Of a stretch of 22,978 nt of DNA, positions 1 through 8,400 are shown one piece after another. The position numbers were made by a program, and so were the translations under genes. Every line of letters starts with the position of its first letter. Within the stretch, counting starts at the first letter, position 1. The stretch lies in the NCBI GenBank assembly GCA_900555875.1, contig USNB01000002.1:1-22978 (forward strand). Reading direction: 5' to 3'. This DNA comes from an uncultured Eubacteriales bacterium (GTDB lineage: Bacteria; Bacillota; Clostridia; Christensenellales; Pumilibacteraceae). The notes beneath the pieces were generated by a model. That model searched no databases, was not told the DNA's origin, and was given only the letters and a program-made list of their open reading frames with translations.

Positions 1-863
1 AGCGGATACGGCACGCTCACGGACGAATATATGTCCGTACCGTCGCGGCGGAACTCGGGATTGGAGCGGACGACCACTTCCACGATGAGATCGCCTCTGC
101 CGCCGCCGTTCTCGCCCGGCTCGCCTTCGCCGCGCACGCGCACGCCCTGCCCGTTATCTATGCCCGCGGGGATGCGCACCTTGATGCGTTTGCGCGTATT
201 GATATAACCCGTGCCGCCGCACTCTGGACACCTGTTTTTCACTTTCACGCCCGTGCCGCCGCAGTCCGGACAGCGGGACGTCCGGCTTATCATTCCGAAC
301 GGCGTGCGCTGGCTGCTGACCACTTCGCCCGTGCCGTTGCACGTCTTGCATATGACGGGCTTTTCGCCGTCCTTGCCGCCCGTGCCTTTGCATGCTTTGC
401 ACTCGGCTTTATAATTCAGTTCTATCTCCTTCTCGCAGCCGAATACCGCCTCTTCGAAATCGATGCGCAGGACGTACGTCGCGTCCTTGCCCTGAACGGG
501 ACCGCGGGAACGGGCGCCTCTGCCGCCGCGCTGACCTCCGAACATGCCGAAAATATCCCCGAAGATATCCCCGAATCCCGAGAACATATCCGAGTACGAC
601 GCTCCGTCGAAACCGCCGAAACCGCCTCCGTTCATGCCCGCGTGCCCCACGGCGTCGTACTGCCGGCGCTTATCCGCGTCCGAAAGCACGCTGTATGCTT
701 CGCTTGCCTCTTTGAACTTCGCCTCGGCATCCTTATCTCCGGGATGAAGATCGGGATGATACTTTTTGGCAAGATCGCGGTACGCCTTTTTTATCTCGTC
801 GTCCGTAGCCGTCTTGCTCACGCCGAGCACTTCGTAATAATCTCTTTTCTTATCGTCTGCCAT
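1..863 (-). CDS. dnaJ: Chaperone protein DnaJ, 5' part (runs off the window)
   Basis: Cytoplasmic Hsp40 co-chaperone that delivers unfolded clients to DnaK and stimulates its ATPase. Reading from the ATG at 863, the first 287 codons are present. The J-domain occupies residues 1 to about 70 and carries the HPD tripeptide at 36-38. A Gly/Phe-rich linker follows (about 75-120). The zinc-binding domain starts at Cys155 with the four expected CxxCxGxG repeats (CKACKGTG, CKTCNGTG, CPDCGGTG, CPECGGTG). The start of C-terminal substrate domain I follows. Roughly 90 residues are missing beyond position 1, because the window ends, not because the gene is broken. The ribosome binding site before the ATG is weak (GGAACGG). 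A perfect sigma-A promoter and a CIRCE operator lie directly upstream, so this dnaJ is transcribed from its own heat-shock-regulated promoter. Family assignment is certain. Confidence 0.97.
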   Translation of the reverse strand, partial: MADDKKRDYYEVLGVSKTATDDEIKKAYRDLAKKYHPDLHPGDKDAEAKFKEASEAYSVLSDADKRRQYDAVGHAGMNGGGFGGFDGASYSDMFSGFGDIFGDIFGMFGGQRGGRGARSRGPVQGKDATYVLRIDFEEAVFGCEKEIELNYKAECKACKGTGGKDGEKPVICKTCNGTGEVVSSQRTPFGMISRTSRCPDCGGTGVKVKNRCPECGGTGYINTRKRIKVRIPAGIDNGQGVRVRGEGEPGENGGGRGDLIVEVVVRSNPEFRRDGTDIYSSVSVPYP

Positions 864-930
864 GATATACCGTTCCGGATAAAGCGGCGCATGCCGCCCG
901 CAAAATTATTTTTATATTCTTCAATATCGG

Positions 931-959
931 ATTATAGCCGACGAGCGCTCAAATGTCAA
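931..959 (-). promoter_or_regulatory. Sigma-A promoter of dnaJ
   Basis: On the minus strand TTGACA (959-954) and TATAAT (936-931) are separated by exactly 17 nt. Both hexamers match consensus perfectly. Transcription should start near 924, giving a leader of about 60 nt before the dnaJ ATG at 863. Confidence 0.9.
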
Positions 960-964
960 GCAAA

Positions 965-991
965 TCAGCACTCTTTCCCCAAGAGTGCTAA
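965..991 (-). promoter_or_regulatory. CIRCE operator (HrcA binding site)
   Basis: Two 9-nt half sites, TCAGCACTC and GAGTGCTAA, are separated by exactly 9 nt. This matches the CIRCE consensus TTAGCACTC-N9-GAGTGCTAA with a single mismatch at 966. CIRCE is the operator of the HrcA heat-shock repressor. It sits 5 nt upstream of the -35 box of dnaJ rather than at the transcription start or in the leader, which is the more familiar position. Confidence 0.93.
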
Positions 992-993
992 AT

Positions 994-1125
994 AAATATC
1001 CACGTGCAAAGCACGTGGTATTTCATTTTCGGGTATAACCCTAATCTTTACTGGCTGCGCACAAGTGCGCCGGAGAATTGGCCTGCCAGCTTTGCATCCG
1101 TTACTTGCTACCCGTAAACGGGTCT
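994..1125. repeat. Non-coding cluster of short hairpins, possible IS200/IS605-type end or structured RNA
   Basis: No plausible gene lies here. Consecutive perfect inverted repeats are visible: a 19-nt palindrome CCACGTGCAAAGCACGTGG (1000-1018); GGGT/ACCC around ATA (1031-1041); GCGCAC/GTGCGC around AA (1057-1070), enclosed by CTGGC/GCCAG (1051-1055 and 1085-1089); and ACCCG/CGGGT around TAAA (1110-1123). The first palindrome resembles in size and flanks the one at 12849-12867 beside the decayed IS200-like transposase. That suggests a transposon end, but I see no transposase reading frame here. The rest could be a folded RNA. Confidence 0.5.
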
Positions 1126-1207
1126 CGCGGGTCAAACATGCTCAATTGCTCGCTCTTTCTGTCTTGCTTTAACTGATTCGCTACATAGTATTTGTTGTCT
1201 TTTTCGC

Positions 1208-1316
1208 GGCGTGTGCTTGGCTGCGGCGCCCGAGCGCGAAGCGCGAAGGTTTGTGGTGCGGCGATAGCCGCACCACAATGCCTAAAAGCCGCACGTGTCT
1301 ACGCCAAGCTCACGCC
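1208..1316. repeat. Nested inverted repeat able to form one long hairpin
   Basis: The outer arms 1208-1221 and 1303-1316 are complementary at 13 of 14 positions. Inside them TGCGGC (1222-1227) pairs with GCCGCA (1288-1293). The centre holds a perfect 12-bp hairpin, TTGTGGTGCGGC (1251-1262) with GCCGCACCACAA (1267-1278), around a GATA loop. A tandem GCGCGAA doublet lies at 1234-1247. No coding sequence is visible. This is either a structured RNA, a transposon-derived repeat or an island boundary element. Confidence 0.55.
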
Positions 1317-1415
1317 ACGGTGCCAATGAGTACTACATATATCAAGTATAAAATTTTACGGCATGTTCCATGGTTAAAATAATTCATATTATCTACAAAA
1401 ATTCTCAATAACATA

Positions 1416-1445
1416 TTGACTTCGATTTAAGGAACATGCTATAAT
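1416..1445 (+). promoter_or_regulatory. Promoter of the AAA-ATPase gene, with flanking inverted repeat
   Basis: TTGACT (1416-1421) and TATAAT (1440-1445) are spaced by 18 nt, and the ATG at 1474 follows. A 9-bp inverted repeat, GCATGTTCC (1361-1369) and GGAACATGC (1431-1439), places one half-site in the spacer directly against the -10 box. This is a possible operator. The halves contain GAAC/GTTC as in Gram-positive LexA boxes but do not form the compact GAAC-N4-GTTC site. Confidence 0.7.
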
Positions 1446-1473
1446 ATTGCTAAAGAATCCAACGGAGCGTGTT

Positions 1474-2727
1474 ATGGAGATCAAACGCGATTATTACCTC
1501 AGCAAACTCATACAACATAGAAAAAACGGGTTGGTAAAAATCGTTACGGGCGTGAGAAGGTGCGGTAAATCCTATCTTCTCTTTAAGTTGTTCCGTGACC
1601 ACTTGCTTGATAACGGCATCAAAGACGACCATATCATTTCCATCGCTTTGGATGACTATGGGAATAAACATTTGCTCGATCCCGATGGATTATACCGCCA
1701 TGTGAAAAGTCTGATAACGGATAACGGTGACTATTACATCCTGCTCGACGAAATTCAGCTTGTAAAAGACTTTGAAAGCGTCGTAAACGGATTCATGCAT
1801 ATCCCTAATGCCGATATCTATGTCACCGGCAGCAACTCAAAGTTCCTCTCCTCCGACGTTGTCACGGAATTCCGCGGCAGAGGCGATGAAATTCGCGTCT
1901 ATCCCTTGAATTTTTCGGAGTTCTATTCGGCATACGGCGGAGATTTTAATAATGCTTGGCTGATGTTCTGCAACTACGGCGGTATGCCGCTCTGCCTGTC
2001 CATGCAAACGCAGGAAGATAAGGCCAGATATCTTACCAATTTGTTTGAAACCACCTATCTCGCCGACATCATAAACCGCAATAACCTGCGTGGCAATGTA
2101 GAGATCAACGAACTTACCGATATTCTCGCCTCGTCCATAGGCTCGCTCACCAATCCTTTGAAACTTTCAAATACTTTTGCAAGCACGAAAAAAGTAAAGC
2201 TCTCCGCAAACACGATATCATCGTATCTCGGATACTTGCAGGACGCTTTTTTGATCGAAAAGGCATTGCGCTTCGACATCAAGGGAAAGAGATACATCAA
2301 CACTCCCGCAAAATATTACTTTATGGATATGGGGCTGCGCAACGCCCGCCTTTCCTTCCGGCAACAAGAATACACCCATATCATGGAGAACGTCATATAC
2401 AACGAACTTCGCTCCCGCGGCTATTCGGTGGACGTGGGCGTTGTGGAAAATGTCGGGAAGGAGAACGGCGTATCGGTCAGGAAGTCGCTCGAAATCGATT
2501 TTGTCGTCAATTCTGGCAATCGCAGATATTATATCCAGTCAGCTTACAATATCCCTTCGGAGGAGAAAATTAAGCAGGAACAAGTGTCGTTGCTTTCTAT
2601 AAATGATGCTTTCCGTAAAATAATCATCGTAAACCAACCTATCCTTTCGGGGTACAACGAGCAAGGCATTCTTATGCTCTCCCTTTCCGACTTCCTTCTC
2701 GACCCCGAAAAAACTTTAAGTTTGTGA
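1474..2727 (+). CDS. AAA ATPase with C-terminal DUF4143 (PD-(D/E)XK-like) domain
   Basis: The 417-residue protein has the AAA_14 plus DUF4143 architecture that is common as a standalone accessory gene in Clostridia and Bacteroidetes. The Walker A motif is GVRRCGKS at residues 26-33. Walker B is ILLDEIQ with Asp92-Glu93, and a sensor-like VTGSNS follows. A winged-helix-like middle leads to a C-terminal restriction-fold signature: LEIDFVV followed about ten residues later by YYIQSAY. The ATG at 1474 is chosen over an upstream TTG at 1447 because GGAG (1464-1467) lies 6 nt before it. It has its own promoter. Only 21 nt separate it from the next gene, so read-through is likely. Its base composition (43% and 58% GC in two sampled lines) is closer to the flanks than to the AT-rich genes after it, so it may have a separate origin. 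Cellular role of the family is not established. Confidence 0.88.
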   Translation: MEIKRDYYLSKLIQHRKNGLVKIVTGVRRCGKSYLLFKLFRDHLLDNGIKDDHIISIALDDYGNKHLLDPDGLYRHVKSLITDNGDYYILLDEIQLVKDFESVVNGFMHIPNADIYVTGSNSKFLSSDVVTEFRGRGDEIRVYPLNFSEFYSAYGGDFNNAWLMFCNYGGMPLCLSMQTQEDKARYLTNLFETTYLADIINRNNLRGNVEINELTDILASSIGSLTNPLKLSNTFASTKKVKLSANTISSYLGYLQDAFLIEKALRFDIKGKRYINTPAKYYFMDMGLRNARLSFRQQEYTHIMENVIYNELRSRGYSVDVGVVENVGKENGVSVRKSLEIDFVVNSGNRRYYIQSAYNIPSEEKIKQEQVSLLSINDAFRKIIIVNQPILSGYNEQGILMLSLSDFLLDPEKTLSL

Positions 2728-2748
2728 TATCACGGTAAGGGAGAAAAA

Positions 2749-5436
2749 ATGGAGACGTTAAAAGTAAAAATAGCACGAGCAATGCGAGCCGATTTTATCG
2801 GAGATATCGTGTTTGACGAGGATGAGATCGATACCATGAAGGATGAGTGCCGTTCATTTTACCGTGCGGCACAATCATCTTGGTCGAAAATTTATAGGCG
2901 GGAAGATATAGACGAACTTATTGTATTGATCATTAATATCGCAAAAAATTGGCATGATGAAAGCGAAGGAAGGTTTTGGACAAAACTCTTCGGCGAGATT
3001 TTCGATGACGGTTCTATCTCTCCGGTCAAATTTTATGATGAGTTTGAATATTCATTAAAATTTCACAACAAGGTATTATTCCGTTCCAAAGAAAGCAAAC
3101 GCTTGTTTCGTGAAGTTTTTCTCCTTCATGCGATGGCTCCGGATACCTCCGGTGAATCGTTCATTCGGCTGCTGTGGAATTGGTTCTGTGACCCCGATGT
3201 TATTAACTTTGATTATCAGCCTGGAGATAAAATATACCGCCAAATTGCTGCTTTTTTAGAGAATGAATTTGACGGAGAATCCGATCTAAACGAAGATGTA
3301 TCTTTAGAAGGAAAAACATATTCTATCAAATCTTCTTTTAAATATTTATTTACACAGGATAAAGATTCCGGAATAAAACTATTAGAACAAATTTATTCGG
3401 CATTTGATGAAATATATTTTAACGGGAAATACGCTTCAACCTCTTATTTTGCAGAATTTTGCAATACCGTCGTAAATAAAATTCTGAGTGAAAACAATGT
3501 TCCCTCGCACCGAAGAAAACGGACAGCTACAGAACATATCGTCGATGATTACAGTAAAATATATTCTTTTTATGAGCTTTCTCCTGACGGCGAGGTCGCT
3601 ATAATAATTCCGGAAATTCGAGCGATCAATGAGCCGGCCGATGAGTATCGCATGGAAATTTATAATGACGATGTAAGAATATATTGCGCCGAAGATTATA
3701 TTGTAGGAACAAACTTAAAACGTAGAATTAAAAAAATCGTTATTCCGTTTTCCTCGTTTGAACAAAAGATACGCGAACAATTTAATTTGCGAATCAAATT
3801 GTTCTTGCGGCGAGAGGATGAGGATTTTCTGCTTTATGATTCAAAGACAAGTTTATATCGTGAATTTATTCTTTTTAAGGCCTCACGGGAAACTCGTCAA
3901 AGCAACTGTAAACCCGGAACTTATTATGTTGTTCATCCGTACGGTGCAGAAATAAGTAATTTTACGACTTCTTCCGCTAATGAGATCAATTTATACACTT
4001 CTTCTGTCATTTTCGCTGAAAATGATAGCATTTCTGCTACAAAGAAAAGTATATTCTTTAATGAGATACCACAAGATTCTCATATTCTTATTGACGGAGA
4101 AATTATAACTGGTGTTCTATTCAGAAAAGATGAAAAAGAATATCTCGTATACAATAAAATTTCTTCTATGGAAATTTTGTTGGGAAATAACGAACCGACC
4201 GCAAATCTGATCTTAACCATCGATAATTTAGCACCGATACAGCTTGACCGGTGTAGTGTAAAAACGGAACGAGGACTCCGTATATCGTTTCTTGACATAC
4301 ATGCCAATGCGAATGGCTGCCACACGATTCTAATATCGGATATTGTCAAACGGAAAGTTCTTCATGAGTTCAATTATTATATCAGCGATAATGTTTTTTA
4401 CAAGACAGGGAAAAAACAATTTCTGTTCGACGAGCATACTTTCAACGTGTATGCTCAGACCTGCAACAACGGCGAAAACCAGCCTTTATTTTCAAATAAC
4501 CCCAGTTCGGGAATAGAAGAAATTTCATTTAATTATGATTTTGGGATTATTGTTTTCCCGCTCCCCTACATCAAATGGCGGATCGATGAAAACGAGTGGC
4601 ACTATTCAAGTTGTGATAAAGACTTGTGGTGTAAAGATGCTATGTTGCATAACAATTGCATTATAGAAATCGATAATCAATCTGAATTCAATATCACCTT
4701 GTTTCTTGATGATACGCCGATTCCCCAATCTAAACAAGGAAATTTTTTGCTTGGAGATGCGCTGTCGGAAGCGTCTCATGCAAACTGCCATGCTTTGAAT
4801 TTGAAGATCGGCGAAAACAGTTTCAGATTATTCACAATTTGGTATCAAGAAAAATTGTCTGATTTGGATATCGATATAGAACATCGGATAATTGATCTGT
4901 CTCCCTATTTTATCGGCGATAAAGATTCTGAATTTATTGTTACATTAAAAAACGAAGAACGAGAATATTGTTTACATACTCCGCTTACTTCGACTTTTGT
5001 AGACACGATTATAGATGATGAATATCATGTGCAGGTTGCCCTGCTAAATTTTTACGGAGAAGCAGTTCACTTATATGAAGATGACTATATTCTTGGGAAT
5101 CCGGACAAGTTTTACTTTAATCGCCGTAAAATAGCGTTACAATCGATCAGAAAGCCAACCGGAGGAAAAATAAAATTTTTATTCTATATCATTGAATTGC
5201 AGTATCTTCGGGAAGAAGCTATCGGCGCCGTTTATTCCGGTATTTTGCTCAATAATAAGAAACGCCAGTCGGTTGAAGTATATAAAAAGGACGAGAGATC
5301 TTTAAAACTCTACTACGTCTCGGGAGAAGATTTGAAATCTATCTATTACGACGAAAATAAAAAAGAATTTACGGATAAAGACTATTCCGGGACGATATCT
5401 TGTTCATCCTTTTACTATGATTCGGAGGAAATATAA
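2749..5436 (+). CDS. Unrecognised 895-residue protein, first gene of the putative defence operon
   Basis: I do not recognise this family. Roughly residues 1-270 look alpha-helical and rich in Trp, Phe and acidic residues (for example RLLWNWFCDPD). The remaining two thirds alternate short hydrophobic beta-strand-like segments with Asp/Asn turns, as in a chain of beta-sandwich domains. No Walker, nuclease, methylase, protease or transmembrane signature is visible. It starts at an ATG preceded by AAGGGAG (2737-2743). It ends in TAATG, sharing one base with the start of the giant helicase gene; GGAGG (5424-5428) within its last codons serves that next start. This coupling indicates that the two proteins are made together and probably act together, perhaps as an adaptor or substrate-recognition subunit. 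In position it resembles DruH, which accompanies DruE in Druantia type III, but I cannot show homology. AT-rich like the next two genes. Confidence 0.8.
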   Translation: METLKVKIARAMRADFIGDIVFDEDEIDTMKDECRSFYRAAQSSWSKIYRREDIDELIVLIINIAKNWHDESEGRFWTKLFGEIFDDGSISPVKFYDEFEYSLKFHNKVLFRSKESKRLFREVFLLHAMAPDTSGESFIRLLWNWFCDPDVINFDYQPGDKIYRQIAAFLENEFDGESDLNEDVSLEGKTYSIKSSFKYLFTQDKDSGIKLLEQIYSAFDEIYFNGKYASTSYFAEFCNTVVNKILSENNVPSHRRKRTATEHIVDDYSKIYSFYELSPDGEVAIIIPEIRAINEPADEYRMEIYNDDVRIYCAEDYIVGTNLKRRIKKIVIPFSSFEQKIREQFNLRIKLFLRREDEDFLLYDSKTSLYREFILFKASRETRQSNCKPGTYYVVHPYGAEISNFTTSSANEINLYTSSVIFAENDSISATKKSIFFNEIPQDSHILIDGEIITGVLFRKDEKEYLVYNKISSMEILLGNNEPTANLILTIDNLAPIQLDRCSVKTERGLRISFLDIHANANGCHTILISDIVKRKVLHEFNYYISDNVFYKTGKKQFLFDEHTFNVYAQTCNNGENQPLFSNNPSSGIEEISFNYDFGIIVFPLPYIKWRIDENEWHYSSCDKDLWCKDAMLHNNCIIEIDNQSEFNITLFLDDTPIPQSKQGNFLLGDALSEASHANCHALNLKIGENSFRLFTIWYQEKLSDLDIDIEHRIIDLSPYFIGDKDSEFIVTLKNEEREYCLHTPLTSTFVDTIIDDEYHVQVALLNFYGEAVHLYEDDYILGNPDKFYFNRRKIALQSIRKPTGGKIKFLFYIIELQYLREEAIGAVYSGILLNNKKRQSVEVYKKDERSLKLYYVSGEDLKSIYYDENKKEFTDKDYSGTISCSSFYYDSEEI

Positions 5437-8400
5437 TGTTTAATCCTGCAAAAGCGTCACAGGCTATTAAGAATGAATTTATTGACTATATCTCCACGAG
5501 TTTTTCGATTGCCGATGGAGATTATAATGATGTTTTTCTTAAAAAATTGCATGACTACGGTGTAATTTCCAAGGGACCATTAATTGAGATCAATGACATT
5601 TTTAAGTCTGGCAATACTCTTAAATATTTGTGCGATCACGACGTTTTGAGTAAGCTTTTCCTTACCTTAGAAGAAAGCAAACCCAAAGATCCCGTCCATA
5701 AACACAAACTGCCTTTATTTCGCCCCCTTTACAAACATCAGGAGGAGGCTATTAATGTTATTACAACAAAGCAACTGAATGCGGTAATAACAACAGGTAC
5801 CGGTTCGGGAAAAACTGAATGCTTTTTGATCCCCATTTTAAATGAATTGCTACGAGAGGCAGAAGAGGAAACGCTTTCTCCCGGCGTGAGGGCGATCCTG
5901 ATTTACCCTATGAATGCTTTGGCGAACGATCAAATGAAAAGGCTCCGAGAATTGCTGATGTATTTCCCGACAATCACCTTTGGCGTTTACAATGGGGATA
6001 CAAAAAGAACGGAGCAAGAAGCAATTGCGCAATATTGCGATCTTCATTCCGAAGAAGCTTGTGAAGAATTGAGAACACCACTTCCGAACGAACTTATTTC
6101 CCGCGAAAGAATGAACGAAACACCGCCGCATATTTTGTGCACCAATTATGCCATGTTGGAGCATATGTTGCTGCGCCCGGAAAATGACAAAATTTTTGCA
6201 GAATCAAACTTCCGGTTTGTTGTTTTAGATGAAGCACATATTTATACCGGCGCTACAGGCATGGAAACTGCCTTGCTTCTCCGTCGCTTGAAAGCAAGAA
6301 TACAAGTAAAAAAACGACTTCAATTTATTCTGACGAGTGCAACTCTCGGCAAAAAGGGAGAGTCTGAGGATGCGATCATAAGGTTTGCGGAAGCGTTGAG
6401 CGGGGAGAAATTTACAAAAGAAGGTATCGTATTTGGTCAAAGAGAAAAACAATTATTTTATGATGAGCCTAAAAACATTCCAATAGGATTATTTTCAAAA
6501 TTGGCAGTTGTAGCTGAAGAAAACTATGCATCCATCTTTAACGAATACTCTGAACCCTATGATGCGGCGGTCGAGGCATCTGAAAACTTATATAACCTAT
6601 GTTTTAATTCCTCATATTATCGAGCGTTACGAGCGAATCCGTCAAATCCGACCGATATTGTACAATTTGCTCAATTATTAAACGTCACCATAGACCAAGC
6701 TGTAGCGTTCGTTCATGTATGTTCTTTGGCTTATAAAAATGGCAAGGCTTTGATTGAGGCGAGATATCACTTTTTTGTTCGCGCTTTGGAGGGGATGTAT
6801 ACTCCTCTTTACGGGGACAAGCAACTTTTTTTGGAACGAAAAAAAGAATTGGCTCTTGACAGCGAACACAAGATTGCCGTATTTGAAAGAGCGGTATGCA
6901 CGAATTGCGGAGAATTGGGAATCGTTGGAAAAATTGAAAAGGATGGCAAGCTTAAAAAACTCGTAATGGCGCCCCAATATGACGATGATGCCATTCATTT
7001 CTTTCATTTGGAGAAAGGCGAAGAATGCCTTTTTGAAGAGTTTGACGATGAAAACATTGAAGATATAACGGACGATGAAGAAATCTTAACTAAAAAGCAG
7101 AAAGATAAGAAGTACAAAGAATATTATTTGTGTCCGATTTGCGGAGCGATTTCCGAGAAGGATGACGGGCGCCCTCGTTGTGAGCATACAGTTCAGCCAT
7201 TTTTGATTTCAGAATATGCAAATACGAACGGTAAATGCTTGAACTGTCAAAGCGGAAGGTACCGGAGATTTTATATTGGTTCCGAGGCAGCGACGGGCGT
7301 CCTTGCCACTGCATTGTATGAAGAGTTGCCGACCAAGACAATTCATGAAACAAATCCTGATGGTATTCCTCTTACTTTTGAAGGAGGAAAACAATTCTTA
7401 GCCTTTTCGGACAGCCGAAGTGAAGCGGCATTCTTTGCCTCGTATTTGGATAAATTCTATAAAGAATTTTTAAGGAGAAGAGGTCTGGTCCGTGTATTGG
7501 CGGATAAAAGAGAAGAGATCATAGAGGAACCATATTCTCTTCGCGATTTGGCAGAAGAGCTTACAAAGTTATTTGTAAAGCATCGGTCGTTTAAAGAAGA
7601 ATTGACGGAGAATGTTTCTAACAGAGAATTAAAAAAGCGGGCCGAGAAAAATGCCTGGATAGCAATACTTACAGAACTTGTCTATGCCCGCAGAAGAACA
7701 AGTTTGGTTTCTCTCGGTAGAGTTGCTTTTGAATACAAAGGGAATTCAGAGGCAATCGTTACGGCTATGGCTAAAAAATACAGTCTAACACAGGAGTTAT
7801 GTAAGCGACTGCTTGATTACTTAGCCATGACTTTTGCATACTTTGGCGCATTGAAAATCGATGACGATATCCTCAATGCAGATGATCGTAAATATATTTT
7901 TTATACAGATAAACAAAAATTTGTTGCTCTGCAAAAAACTGCCTCAACGGACAGATATTCTTTAAGTTGGAAAGCGCGCAATCGAGAAGGGAAAGCCGAT
8001 TCGTTTTACCCGAACAGTCGCGTCAGATTGGTAGCAAAGATATTACAGTCAGATGAACGCCGAGCGAATGAGTTTTTGGAAGATTATTTTAATAATTGGC
8101 TGATATCTCCTCGAAATCGAGATTATAAACTTGAAAAAGGGAATGGCGATATTTATTGCATGCCTGCGGAATATTATATCGTTCGGGTATGCGGGGATCA
8201 AAACGCACATTGGTATCGGTGTGCAAAATGTGGTAAAATTTCCACAACCAATATCGATGGACATTGTGTTGAGAACGGATGCGACGGATGTTTGGAAGAA
8301 ATAGATCCCGTTCAATTCTTTGAGGATAACCATTATTTAAGCTTATATAATAAACAAGAATATACATCGCTCCTTATTCGTGAACATACGGCTCAATTAT

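Noticed and set aside
211..715. Plus-strand open frames of 67-107 codons
   Set aside because: They are shadows of dnaJ, whose zinc-finger repeats on the minus strand leave no doubt about the coding strand.
1361..1445. LexA (SOS) box at the island promoter
   Set aside because: GAAC and GTTC half-sites occur but are 61 bp apart instead of 4 bp, so no standard SOS box is formed.
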